NCBI RefSeq assembly: GCF_000192475.1
Contig: NZ_AEYW01000013.1
Span: forward strand, 186,001-250,000
DNA length: 64,000 bases
Origin: Ruegeria conchae
GTDB taxonomy: Bacteria > Pseudomonadota > Alphaproteobacteria > Rhodobacterales > Rhodobacteraceae
Direction of reading: 5' to 3'
Shown piece by piece: positions 26,839-36,219 of the stretch. Made by a program: the position numbers and the translations under genes. The notes beneath the pieces were generated by a model that was not told where the DNA came from, searched no databases, and saw nothing but the letters and a program-made list of their open reading frames with translations. Each line of letters opens with the position of its first letter. Position 1 is the stretch's first letter.

Positions 26839-27654
26839 ATGAACGATCTGTTTGAGCCACTAAAATCTGCGACAACAGAGTCTGTGCGCGCGCAGATCAG
26901 GTCACAGGCCTATCGCGGGCACACTGCCGGTTTGGGCGGAAATACCCTGCAGGCCAACCTGGCGATATTGCCCGAACCTTACGCGTTGGATTTCATGCGC
27001 TACTGCCAGCGAAATCCAAAACCCTGTCCGATTGTTGGTGTTTCCGACACAGGTAATCCCAACATGGATACCTTGGGCGGTGATATCGATATCCGCACCG
27101 ATACTCCGGCCTACTACATTTATCGCGATGGCATCCACACCGACACGGTTCATGATCTCAGAAACCTGTGGCGTGATGATTTTGTGGCTTTCGCATTGGG
27201 GTGCTCGTTTACCTTCGAACATGCATTGCAACAGGCCAAAGTACCGCTCTGGCACATCGAAAACGACCGCACTGTGCCAATGTTCGCGACCAGCATCCAG
27301 ACGGTTAAATCTGGTCCGTTCGAGGGGCCTATGGTCGTCAGTATGCGGGCGATCCCTAATGCAAGGGTCGACGAGGTTGTCGAAATCTCGCGCAAGTTTC
27401 CTTTGGCGCACGGCGGTCCGGTGCATTGGGGTGATCCGGCGATCATTGGGATTGCCGATGTAAGTAGCCCGGATTGGGGCGATCCGGCTCCGGTCCCCGA
27501 CGGAACCACGCCAATGTTCTGGGCTTGTGGCGTCACACCTCAGGCTGCGATCAAGAATGCCAAACCTTCAATCGCGATCACACACAAGCCGGGTCACATG
27601 CTGATCACCGACATCGCTGATGACGCCGAAACACCAATCTACCAATCAAGATGA
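26839..27654 (+). CDS. DUF1445 family protein (putative hydro-lyase/D-glutamate cyclase)
   Basis: 271-residue member of the DUF1445/YcsI family. Start chosen at MNDLFEPLKSATTESV (26839) with GAGGGAGG upstream. Family signatures include IRSQAYRGHTAGLGGNTLQA near the N-terminus, CPIVGVSDTGNP, the acidic GCSFTFEHALQQA centre and the HKPGHMLITDI end. The mammalian relative (DGLUCY) converts D-glutamate to 5-oxo-D-proline; bacterial members are usually labelled putative hydro-lyases. With a 5-oxoprolinase in the same operon, a role in D-glutamate/5-oxoproline interconversion is attractive but inferred. Confidence 0.85.
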   Translation: MNDLFEPLKSATTESVRAQIRSQAYRGHTAGLGGNTLQANLAILPEPYALDFMRYCQRNPKPCPIVGVSDTGNPNMDTLGGDIDIRTDTPAYYIYRDGIHTDTVHDLRNLWRDDFVAFALGCSFTFEHALQQAKVPLWHIENDRTVPMFATSIQTVKSGPFEGPMVVSMRAIPNARVDEVVEISRKFPLAHGGPVHWGDPAIIGIADVSSPDWGDPAPVPDGTTPMFWACGVTPQAAIKNAKPSIAITHKPGHMLITDIADDAETPIYQSR

Positions 27655-27674
27655 TGCAACAGGAGAGAAACCAG

Positions 27675-28712
27675 ATGAAGAAACTCGCAACAACACTCGG
27701 CGCGCTCGCTGTTTCAGCAACCGCTGCAATCGCCGACAGTCCCGTGGTTCTGAATGCAGTTGGAACTTGGTCCAGCCTCACGAATTACCAGAAACACGAA
27801 GAGCCTTTCTTTAACCAGAGGCTCAACGAGGCATCAGGTGGAGAAATAGTCGGAAAGATCCAATCGCAATCCGGTTTGGGGCTAAAAGGCTTCGAGATCA
27901 TGCGCATGGTCAAGAACGGCGTCTTTGACTTTGCATTCGGGTTGCCTGGCTACGTCGCTGCTGAAAATGCGATCTTCGAAGGTGCAGATTTGTCTACCCT
28001 GACACAGGATATCGACACTCAACGAAAGGTGGCCGATGCCTATTTCGACACGCTGTCCGCGGCGTTCGATGAAATCTACAATGCCAAGCTGTTGATGCTG
28101 TACCCGTTCCCAAGCCAAACCTTGTGGTGCAACGCCGAAGTGAACGGGATTGCCGATCTGGAAGGCAAGAAAATCCGTGTCTATTCGACGACCTTGGGTG
28201 ATTTTGTCGAGGGCGTCGGGGGCACATCCGTGACAGTCGCCTTTTCCGAGGTTATCCCGGCACTGGAGAAAGGTGTCGTCGACTGTGCGATTACGGGGAC
28301 GATGTCAGCCTATACAGCCAAGTGGAACCAGGTCGCCACCCACGCTTATACCTTGCGTGTCGGTTGGGGTCTCGCATTCGGAGCCATGAACCTGGACAAA
28401 TGGAACAGCCTGTCGCCCGAGCAACAGGCACTCTTGGAAACCGAACTCGCAGTGCTGACGGACTCCATGTGGGCCGAGACTGCAACCGAAGATGACATTG
28501 CGATTTCATGCATCACTGGCGGCAAATGCGAGATCGGAGAAGCCGGATCCATGACGCTCGTCGAACCCTCGGCAGACGATCTGTCCGCACGGGACAAGAT
28601 CGCGACCGATGTCGTGCTGGCCCGTTGGGCGGAACGCTGCGGCGCCGATTGTGCCGCAAATTGGAATGAAACCGTTGGCCCGATCCTTGGCCTGAAAGCC
28701 GAAGCCAAGTAA
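27675..28712 (+). CDS. TRAP transporter substrate-binding protein (DctP family)
   Basis: 345-residue periplasmic binding protein. Signal peptide MKKLATTLGALAVSATAAIA after AGGAG; the upstream ATG at 27651 is rejected. DctP family features include LEGKKIRVYS, carrying the conserved arginine that usually binds the ligand carboxylate, and VIPALEKGVVDCAITGTMSA. Four Cys in the C-terminal third (CITGGKC, CGADC) could form disulfides. A carboxylate ligand is expected; pyroglutamate or a related amide is inferred from the neighbouring enzymes. Confidence 0.92.
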   Translation: MKKLATTLGALAVSATAAIADSPVVLNAVGTWSSLTNYQKHEEPFFNQRLNEASGGEIVGKIQSQSGLGLKGFEIMRMVKNGVFDFAFGLPGYVAAENAIFEGADLSTLTQDIDTQRKVADAYFDTLSAAFDEIYNAKLLMLYPFPSQTLWCNAEVNGIADLEGKKIRVYSTTLGDFVEGVGGTSVTVAFSEVIPALEKGVVDCAITGTMSAYTAKWNQVATHAYTLRVGWGLAFGAMNLDKWNSLSPEQQALLETELAVLTDSMWAETATEDDIAISCITGGKCEIGEAGSMTLVEPSADDLSARDKIATDVVLARWAERCGADCAANWNETVGPILGLKAEAK

Positions 28713-28776
28713 TCCGGCCAATTCAGTGGGGCGGCCGGACTCCCGCCGCCTCACCACAAAACATCAGGTTATCAAA

Positions 28777-29340
28777 ATGTTAGACAAGCTCTTAGGCGGC
28801 GCGCAGAGGCTCAGCCTCTGGATGACGTGGCTGGGCGGTACACTGATCGTGTTTTCGGCCTTCCTCATCACTCTCGAAGTCTTTCTGCGCAAAGTTTTCA
28901 ACATCTCTCTGGGCGGGGCGGACGAAATCTCGGGCTATGCCTTCGGTGTGGCAACCGCTTTGGCGCTGTCTTTTGTGCTGTTTGAACGCGCGCATATCCG
29001 GGTTGACGCTCTGCTTGGAGCAATTCCCAAAGCGCTGCACCCGTTTATCAACCTGTTTGGCCTCGTGCTTTTGACGGGGTTTGCGTTGGTCATCGTTGTG
29101 ATGGTGTGTGGAATGGTGGCGGATACGCTGGCTAACGGTTCCCGATCAATTACGCCGATGCGCGTTCCGCTGGCCATTCCCCAGATACCGTGGCTCTTGG
29201 GTTGGATGTTCTTTGTAGGCTCGGGCGTTCTGATCGCTCTGACCGCGATCCGACAGTATTTCCGAGGCGATCTGGCCGCAGTGCAGGACCTGATCGGCGT
29301 GAAATCCCTGGACGAACAAATAGAAGACGAGACGGTATAG
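28777..29340 (+). CDS. TRAP transporter small permease (DctQ family)
   Basis: 187-residue inner-membrane protein with four predicted helices (for example WLGGTLIVFSAFLITLEVFL near the N-terminus and WLLGWMFFVGSGVLIALTAI near the C-terminus). The start at MLDKLLGGAQRLSLWM (28777) fits family length better than 28726. Lies between dctP- and dctM-type genes and forms the small membrane subunit of the sodium-driven uptake system. Confidence 0.88.
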   Translation: MLDKLLGGAQRLSLWMTWLGGTLIVFSAFLITLEVFLRKVFNISLGGADEISGYAFGVATALALSFVLFERAHIRVDALLGAIPKALHPFINLFGLVLLTGFALVIVVMVCGMVADTLANGSRSITPMRVPLAIPQIPWLLGWMFFVGSGVLIALTAIRQYFRGDLAAVQDLIGVKSLDEQIEDETV

Positions 29341-29344
29341 ACCA

Positions 29345-30628
29345 ATGCTGATCAAGACACTCCTGATCCTTCTTGCTCTCATCGGTCTGGCCGTTCCTAT
29401 TGCCGCCTCGTTGGGTTGGCTGGGCCTGATCCTGCAATGGACCGATAGCCCGATGCCGCTGCACCGCGCAATATCGGATATGGCATGGCAGACCAGCACG
29501 GACTTTCTGCTGGTGGCAATCCCGATGTTCGTAATGATGGGAGAAATCCTATTGCGTGCTGGTATCACCGAACGGATGTACGACGGTATCGTGAAATGGC
29601 TTGGTTGGTTGCCAGGTGGGTTGATGCATTCCAACATCGGATCCTCGGCCCTGTTTGCGGCAACGTCTGGGTCATCCGTAGCCACGGCAGCAACCATCGG
29701 AACGGTGGCTGTGCCGCAGATCAAAAAGCGGGGTTACAACGAACGGCTGTTTCTTGGTACGGTGGCTGCCGGGGGAACGCTCGGCATTCTCATCCCGCCT
29801 TCGATCAACCTGATCCTGTATGGTTTGTTGACCAATACGTCCGTGCCGGAACTGTATCTGGCGGGCTTCCTGCCCGGATTTCTGCTGGCACTGCTGTTCA
29901 TGGCGACCGTCGTTGTGGCATGCATGATCAGGCCGGAATGGGGCGGGGACCAATTACGCCACAGCTGGGCAGAGCGGCTTGCTGCACTTCCCGCACTGAT
30001 TCCGCCACTTGGCATCTTCATGGTAGTCGTCGGCTCCATTTATGCGGGACTGGCAACTCCGACCGAAGCCGCAGCTTTGGGGGTTGTTGCCTCGATGGCG
30101 CTTGCGGCGTTCAACGGCAAGATGTCGATGGAAACCATGCGTCACGCAATTGAAGGCACGATGCGTACGACGGCCATGATCATGCTGATCATCATAGCTG
30201 CGGTGTTCCTGAACTTTGTCCTTTCAATCATCGGCCTGACCCAAGCTCTGACCGATTTCGTCACAGGGCTGGGCTGGAGCCCCATGCAAACCATGTTGAT
30301 GATCGTCGCGGTGCTGATCCTGATCGGCTGCTTCATGGAGACGCTTTCCATGCTGTTGACCATGGCACCGCTGGTTACACCGATCGTTGTGGCGCTTGGC
30401 TTTGATCCGGTTTGGTTTGGCATCTTGTTGATGGTACTTCTGGAAACCGCTCTGATCACGCCGCCCATTGGGATCAATCTGTATGTGGTGCAGGGGATCA
30501 GAAAAGCAGGGCCCATGATGGATGTGATCCGCGGCGCATTGCCATTTGTTGTCACCATGTTCGTCATGCTCGGGCTTCTTTTGGTCTTTCCTAAGCTCGC
30601 AACCTGGTTGCCTTCTCTGGTGTACTAA
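29345..30628 (+). CDS. TRAP transporter large permease (DctM family)
   Basis: 427-residue protein with about 12 membrane helices, full length for DctM. Typical segments include VAIPMFVMMGEILLRAGI, GSSALFAATSGSSVATAATI and GGTLGILIPPSINLILYG. It begins 4 bases after the small-permease stop. With the preceding two genes it makes a complete TRAP system. Confidence 0.95.
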   Translation: MLIKTLLILLALIGLAVPIAASLGWLGLILQWTDSPMPLHRAISDMAWQTSTDFLLVAIPMFVMMGEILLRAGITERMYDGIVKWLGWLPGGLMHSNIGSSALFAATSGSSVATAATIGTVAVPQIKKRGYNERLFLGTVAAGGTLGILIPPSINLILYGLLTNTSVPELYLAGFLPGFLLALLFMATVVVACMIRPEWGGDQLRHSWAERLAALPALIPPLGIFMVVVGSIYAGLATPTEAAALGVVASMALAAFNGKMSMETMRHAIEGTMRTTAMIMLIIIAAVFLNFVLSIIGLTQALTDFVTGLGWSPMQTMLMIVAVLILIGCFMETLSMLLTMAPLVTPIVVALGFDPVWFGILLMVLLETALITPPIGINLYVVQGIRKAGPMMDVIRGALPFVVTMFVMLGLLLVFPKLATWLPSLVY

Positions 30629-30699
30629 ACCGCCAAGACACCTTTCCACTTTCATGAAATTCAATGCCGGTTTGTCCGGCAAACAGAGGAGTTATGTCC

Positions 30700-33600
30700 A
30701 TGTGGCAGTTTTGGGTTGATCGAGGTGGCACGTTCACCGACATCGTTGCACGCAAGCCGGATGGGAGTTTGCAGACACATAAGTTGCTGTCCGAGAATCC
30801 TGAGCGCTATGCTGACGCCGCCGTACAAGGGGTCCGTGAATTACTGGGTTTGGAAAGTGATCAGGACATCCCAAAAGGGTCAATTCGTGCGGTAAAGATG
30901 GGAACCACGGTCGCGACCAACGCGCTGCTTGAACGGAAAGGCGACCGAACCATACTGTTCATAACGAAGGGGCTGCGCGATCTTTTGCGGATCGGATATC
31001 AGAACCGTCCTCGCCTGTTCGACCTGAACATCCAACTGCCCGAGCTTTTGTACGAAGACGTAGTCGAAGTCGAAGAACGCATCGCGGCGGCTGGCGAGGT
31101 CGTAACGCAGCTGGATATCGACAAAACGAAAACCGCTTTGGAAAAGGCCTATTCGGAAGGATATCGTTCCGTCGCTGTCGCGCTTATGCACAGCTTTCAG
31201 CATCCCAATCATGAAAAACTGATTGGCGAGCTGGCGCGTGCCGTTGGGTTTCCACAAATCTCGCTTAGCCACGTGGTGAGCCCGCTGATCAAACTGGTCG
31301 GCCGCGGAGATACCGCAGTGGTTGATGCCTATTTGTCACCCATTCTTCGCCGATATGTAGAGCAGGTAGCGAAAGCTCTGGGCGCGGATGAAGGCGGGTG
31401 TAATCAATTGATGTTCATGCAGTCTAACGGCGGCTTGACTGACGCTGATCTCTTCCAGGGCCGTGATGCAATCTTGTCCGGGCCGGCGGGCGGTGTTGTC
31501 GGGATGGTACGCACCGCTGCAGATCATGGCTTTGACAAACTGATTGGTTTCGACATGGGTGGTACGTCTACGGACGTGTGTCACTATGCCGGTGAATATG
31601 AACGATCCTTTGAAACCGAGGTTGCTGGCGTCCGGATGCGTGCGCCGATGATGTCGATCCATACGGTCGCTGCAGGTGGCGGATCAATCCTGTCCTTTCG
31701 CGATGGCAGGATGCAGGTCGGGCCGGAAAGTGCTGGCGCCAACCCCGGACCTGCTGCCTATAGGTGCGGCGGCCCGCTGACCGTCACCGACTGCAATGTC
31801 TTGCTTGGTAAACTGCAGCCCGAGCATTTCCCTTCGGTTTTCGGCCATGAAGGCAACGAACCGTTGGACAAAGAAATTGTGCGCAGAAAATTTGAATCTC
31901 TGGCGGCCGAAATGGGCACGGATAAATCAATTGAGGAACTTGCACAGGGCTTTTTGCGGATCGCTGTTGAGAACATGGCTAACGCGATCAAGAAAATCAG
32001 TGTGCAACGCGGTTACGACGTTACCAAATACACTATGAATTGCTTTGGCGGCGCCGGGGGACAGCACGCCTGTCTGGTCGCCGACGCGCTGGGGATGGAA
32101 CGGATTTTTATTCACCCTTATGCAGGCGTTTTGTCAGCTTTTGGTATGGGTTTGGCGGACATCACAGCGATCCGGGAACACCAGTTCCAGTCCTCTATTC
32201 TGGATACAGAGGCACAGAATATCTGTGATACTCTGGCACAGTCCGCTACGGCTGAGGTTGCAGCGCAGGGTGTGGCAGAGGTTGATATTTCGATCTCAGC
32301 AACTGCCCATATCCGCCCCGCGGACGCTCAGCAAAGCCTGTCGGTGCCGTTGTCCGACCCGGGTACGATGCGCGACGCATTTGTCGTGGCGCATAAGCAG
32401 CGCTTTGGATTCGCGCCGGATACCAGCGATCTGATCATCGAGATGCTGGTGACAGAGGCAATCGGAAAGACGGGTGAGCAGGTCACCTTGCCCGACAAAA
32501 TCGCGGCCGGGGCCACTCAGACCCCGGTGACGCTTTATAGCAGTGGGCAACACCAACAGGTTCCCCTTATCGATCGGACGCAGCTTGGTGTTGGCCATTC
32601 GGTGAAAGGCCCTGCGATCTTGACCGAACCCACCGGAACAAATGTCGTTGAAGACGGCTGGACCGCCACCTGTCTGAGCGGTGGCAACCTGATCTTGACG
32701 CGTGAAACTCCGCTGCAGCGGGTTGAGGCGGTCGGCACAAATGTCGATCCGGTCATGCTGGAAGTATTTAACAACCTGTTCATGTCTATCGCCGAACAGA
32801 TGGGGGCAACGCTCGCGAATACGGCGTATTCTGTGAATATCAAAGAGCGATACGACTTTTCCTGTGCGATATTTGACCAAAACGGTGATCTGGTCGCCAA
32901 CGCGCCGCATGTACCTGTGCACTTGGGCTCGATGTCGGAAAGCGTTCGAACGATCCTGCGCCAAAACAGGGGCAAGATCCGTCCAGGTGACGTGTTCATG
33001 ATGAACAACCCCTATAATGGCGGCACTCACCTTCCCGACGTTACTGTCATCACCCCAGTTTTTGACGAAGCAGGTGAGAAAATTGTGTTCACCGTCGCCT
33101 CGCGCGGTCATCACGCTGATATCGGAGGCAAAACCCCTGGGTCGGCTCCGCCCGACAGTCGCCACATAGAAGAGGAAGGCGTGTTGATCGACAACTTCTT
33201 GTTGGTCGATCGGGGTGAATTGCGTGACGACGCGGCGCGCGAACTGTTGGCGTCGGGGCGTTACCCGTGTCGCAATGTCGATCAGAACATGGCGGATCTT
33301 GCGGCGCAGATTGCCGCGAACGAGACCGGAGCGGTCGAGCTGCGCAAGATATCGGCACAGTTTGGTCTGCCAACAGTCCACGCCTATATGGGGCACGTTC
33401 AGGACAACGCTGAGGAGAGTGTGCGACGGGTTCTCGACGTCCTGCGAGATTGCAGCTTTTCCTACCCATTGGACGGAGGGGCAAAAATCGAAGTTGCAAT
33501 TTCGGTAGACAAGGCATCCCGAACCGCCACCATCGATTTTTCGGGCACTTCCGGCCAATCACCGCTCAACTACAATGCGCCACTGGCGATTTGCCGTGCC

Positions 33601-34284
33601 GTTGTCTTGTACGTGTTCCGAACGTTGGTCGGCAGCGACATTCCGATGAACGAAGGCTGTATGAAACCTCTGAATCTGATTGTTCCGACGGGAACGATGA
33701 TCAATCCCAACGCGCCCGCGGCTGTCATTTCCGGCAATACTGAAGTCTCGCAAGCCATTGCGGACACCCTTTATGGTGCACTTGGGGTTGTTGCAGGCAG
33801 CCAGGGCACGATGAACAACTTTGTCTACGGCAATGCAACCTTTCAAAATTACGAAACCATCTGCGGAGGGACCGGAGCTGGCAAGGGCTTTGACGGTACC
33901 AGTGCAGTACACAGCCACATGACAAACACCCGTATGACGGACCCGGAGGTACTGGAAAGCCGGTTCCCGGTGCGGTTGGAGGAGTTTTCGATCCGCTCTG
34001 GTTCGGGCGGGACCGGTGAGTTCCAAGGTGGCGATGGTATCCGCAGGCGGTTGCGGTTCTTAGAAGAAACAACCGTGACCGTCCTTTCGTCCCACCGGGA
34101 TATCCATCCACACGGTGCCTCTGGCGGCGCCCCGGGCGCGACGGGACAGAACGCTATTGTCCGCGGCAACGGGTTGGTTCAAGAGCTTAGCGGTAACGAC
34201 CAGTCAGTACTGCTTCCGGGAGATGTTTTCGTAATGGAGACACCAGGCGGAGGTGGGTTCGGCCAACCAGACAAAATGGTATGA
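30700..34284 (+). CDS. 5-oxoprolinase (fused hydantoinase A and B subunits)
   Basis: ATP-dependent hydrolase of cyclic amides, most likely 5-oxoproline to glutamate. About 1194 residues, the length of the single-chain OPLAH type. The HyuA half (1-690) starts WQFWVDRGGTFTDIVARKPD and contains MGTTVATNALLERKGDRT and GFDMGGTSTDVCHYAG, an actin-like ATPase fold. The HyuB half (about 700-1190) starts VDPVMLEVFNNLFMSIAEQM and includes HVPVHLGSMSESV and FMMNNPYNGGTHLPD. GAGGAG lies 8 bases before ATG 30700 and only 2 before ATG 30694, so 30700 is preferred. Hydantoin or N-methylhydantoin cannot be excluded as substrates. Confidence 0.9.
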   Translation: MWQFWVDRGGTFTDIVARKPDGSLQTHKLLSENPERYADAAVQGVRELLGLESDQDIPKGSIRAVKMGTTVATNALLERKGDRTILFITKGLRDLLRIGYQNRPRLFDLNIQLPELLYEDVVEVEERIAAAGEVVTQLDIDKTKTALEKAYSEGYRSVAVALMHSFQHPNHEKLIGELARAVGFPQISLSHVVSPLIKLVGRGDTAVVDAYLSPILRRYVEQVAKALGADEGGCNQLMFMQSNGGLTDADLFQGRDAILSGPAGGVVGMVRTAADHGFDKLIGFDMGGTSTDVCHYAGEYERSFETEVAGVRMRAPMMSIHTVAAGGGSILSFRDGRMQVGPESAGANPGPAAYRCGGPLTVTDCNVLLGKLQPEHFPSVFGHEGNEPLDKEIVRRKFESLAAEMGTDKSIEELAQGFLRIAVENMANAIKKISVQRGYDVTKYTMNCFGGAGGQHACLVADALGMERIFIHPYAGVLSAFGMGLADITAIREHQFQSSILDTEAQNICDTLAQSATAEVAAQGVAEVDISISATAHIRPADAQQSLSVPLSDPGTMRDAFVVAHKQRFGFAPDTSDLIIEMLVTEAIGKTGEQVTLPDKIAAGATQTPVTLYSSGQHQQVPLIDRTQLGVGHSVKGPAILTEPTGTNVVEDGWTATCLSGGNLILTRETPLQRVEAVGTNVDPVMLEVFNNLFMSIAEQMGATLANTAYSVNIKERYDFSCAIFDQNGDLVANAPHVPVHLGSMSESVRTILRQNRGKIRPGDVFMMNNPYNGGTHLPDVTVITPVFDEAGEKIVFTVASRGHHADIGGKTPGSAPPDSRHIEEEGVLIDNFLLVDRGELRDDAARELLASGRYPCRNVDQNMADLAAQIAANETGAVELRKISAQFGLPTVHAYMGHVQDNAEESVRRVLDVLRDCSFSYPLDGGAKIEVAISVDKASRTATIDFSGTSGQSPLNYNAPLAICRAVVLYVFRTLVGSDIPMNEGCMKPLNLIVPTGTMINPNAPAAVISGNTEVSQAIADTLYGALGVVAGSQGTMNNFVYGNATFQNYETICGGTGAGKGFDGTSAVHSHMTNTRMTDPEVLESRFPVRLEEFSIRSGSGGTGEFQGGDGIRRRLRFLEETTVTVLSSHRDIHPHGASGGAPGATGQNAIVRGNGLVQELSGNDQSVLLPGDVFVMETPGGGGFGQPDKMV

Positions 34285-34657
34285 TTTGGAGATACTTGAT
34301 GAAATAGGGATTGTTGTGGCAAAAGGGTGCTCTTGACTTGCTCGGGATGTGGCGAAAACGCTTTTTTTGACAGGAAAAACAGCTGAGACCAGCTTCGTCC
34401 AGTGACGCTGGTCCGCTGCCAATCGGCTATTGCTAGTGTTATGAACGACCGCTTTGGGGATTCGGTTTTGAAGCGTCGAATTGGTGTTTGAAAGGCCGCT
34501 CTGGGCCACCCCGTGTCAGTTATTTGCGGGGCAGGGGGCTTTGCTGCACCGGCACCGAGGTCAGCATCGAACCCATTCTGCAAAATGCTGCGTTTCGAAG
34601 GACTGGTGGAAGATAGACTATACCTGACACCAACGGCGGCAATTAAATGCCCGTGCT
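34285..34657. other. Non-coding stretch after the oxoprolinase gene
   Basis: 373 bases without a gene I can support. It contains a TTTTTTT run (34361-34367) without a convincing preceding stem. It also holds a 7-bp inverted repeat GACCAGC (34387-34393) / GCTGGTC (34407-34413), which on the minus strand is followed by TGTTTTTC and might be a weak terminator for the HAD remnant. A 160-codon minus-strand reading runs through it but overlaps the oxoprolinase end and has no family resemblance. Confidence 0.5.
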
Positions 34658-34912
34658 TCAATCGATAAGCTGTAGGACGCTCATGCCCGCGTCTATTGCT
34701 GCCTGAACACCTTGCGGTGAATCCTCGATAACCAAAACGTCGTTTTGAGGTACCGCCAAACGTTTTGCCGCTAGTTTGAATAACTCTGGCGAAGGTTTTG
34801 GCCGAACGCCGACAGAGATACTGATCAAATGGTCGAAAAGATCCCTCGTCCCTACGGCTGCAAGTGACTGCTCAGCGACACTTCGTTCCGCATTCGTTGC
34901 GACCGCCAATGA
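34658..34912 (-). pseudogene. HAD-superfamily hydrolase, C-terminal remnant
   Basis: About 85 codons ending in a stop at 34658. They match the second half of a beta-phosphoglucomutase-like HAD hydrolase: SLAVATNAERSVAEQSL (motif II region), then GVRPKPSPELFKLAAKRLAV (motif III lysine) and VLVIEDSPQGVQAAIDAGM (motif IV acidic pair). The nucleophile motif DxD and cap domain are missing. The reading frame upstream of 34912 is the 3' part of a cyclase gene in another frame. It is therefore a 5'-truncated fragment produced by a deletion or recombination. Confidence 0.8.
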
Positions 34913-36014
34913 AATCCAGCCTTCTTTCAGTGCCAACATTGCCGTAAACGGCAGCCCCCATGTGCAGACCAATACCGAAGTCCATTCTGTCCTCAGTCAA
35001 GATTTCCTCCCGCCTTTGGAATGCTTCTCTTGTGGCCGACAATGCTGCTTCACACACGTCCTCTGGTAACCTTCTACGTCCGTCAAACGGGAATATCGCA
35101 AGCAAGCCGTCGCCAACAAATTTTAGAACTTCTCCCCCGTGGTCGTGAACCGCGCCGGCAACACAGTCAAAATAACGGTTAACTGCCGCGACGTATTTTT
35201 TCGGAGACAGACTTTGAGTAAGGGCAGTCGAGCCCTGCATGTCACTGTATAGAAGCGCACAGTCGATCTCTCGAACATCGCCACGCGATATTTGTCCACT
35301 TAAGACAGAGCGACCTGAAATCCTGCCCAAATATGCTTCCATCAATTCAGCCGCCAAGTACAGTTCAGAGAAAATACGCGCGGTCCCAAACAAAGGTGTG
35401 GAAAGACGCCTAAGACCATTAACCTCACGGTCGGAAAAACCCGACCGTTTCTTTGTGGCAAAGAATACCGAGACACCAAGTAGCCACTCTGACCCGCTGT
35501 CGAAACTTATTATGCGTGTTCCGAACGGAGCAGAAAAAACGAGGTAGTCAGTGATGCCCGATGCGGCAAGCTTTTGGTATATTGGGTAGTTTTCCCAGAC
35601 CTACGGATTAGTGAGATCAGCGCGAATTGACGGCATCATTTCAAATTCGCCATCCATGCTGTCGACCAAGTCCCAAATCTCGGTATTCATGAACTTCTTA
35701 GCGAGTTTTTCTGTTACTTTGGTGTTTTCACCAAATGGAGCTTTGTCAAAAAGATCATCCGTAACCGAACTCCATGGCATAACAGTCCAATCCAATCGAT
35801 CGCTTGAAGCATCCCAAGTCGCATCAAGCAGCCCAATAACGGGGTGCATTATCAAACGACCAAGTGAAACACGCGCGACCGGAACTCCACCATCGACCAA
35901 CCGATGGCTTAAATGCTGGACTAAACCACCGATATCCCCATCGAAAAAGGCCAGCTTCTGCAACCAGTCTGAAATGCTGTCAAATACATCTCACGTAGTA
36001 CTCTCCTCAACCAT
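34913..36014 (-). pseudogene. Class III adenylate/guanylate cyclase, broken
   Basis: Continuous minus-strand frame from ATG at 36012-36014 to the junction near 34912, interrupted by in-frame TGA (35991-35993) and TAG (35601-35603). Reading through both stops gives a typical soluble cyclase. The N-terminal region has FDGDIGGLVQHLSHRLVDGG and HPVIGLLDATWD. After the TAG comes YPIYQKLAASGITDYLVFSA, then FSDREVNGLRRLSTPLFG. The catalytic domain follows (CALLYSDMQGSTALTQ with its first metal Asp, GGEVLKFVGDGLLAIFPF with the second). Homology ends at GNVGTERRLDF, before the transition-state Asn/Arg helix, where HAD sequence takes over in a different frame. Two stops plus truncation make it a pseudogene. 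Confidence 0.88.
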
Positions 36015-36219
36015 ATTGTGTTACAGCTAGTTGTTCATGTCATTCGGTTTATTGGTGGGGGTTTTGCGAAGGATCAGCTTGGCATATGGATGCTGCAATG
36101 CACCTAAGGTAGGAGCGAGCCAAAAGCGGTTGCGCTTTCCCAATAGGACCTCTTTGCCAAAATATCTGGCTGACAGTGCTCTTTCTTCTAGCTAGCTTCC
36201 AACAAGCGGGGGGAGAAAC

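Noticed and set aside
32296..33558. 420-codon minus-strand open frame
   Set aside because: Antisense to the 5-oxoprolinase gene and without recognisable motifs.
34179..34661. 160-codon minus-strand frame after the oxoprolinase gene
   Set aside because: Overlaps the oxoprolinase 3' end, has no ribosome-binding site or family resemblance, and is rich in Ser/Pro as expected of a chance frame.
35601..35603. In-frame TAG in the cyclase considered as programmed readthrough
   Set aside because: A second in-frame stop and loss of the catalytic C-terminus make recoding pointless; pseudogene is simpler.
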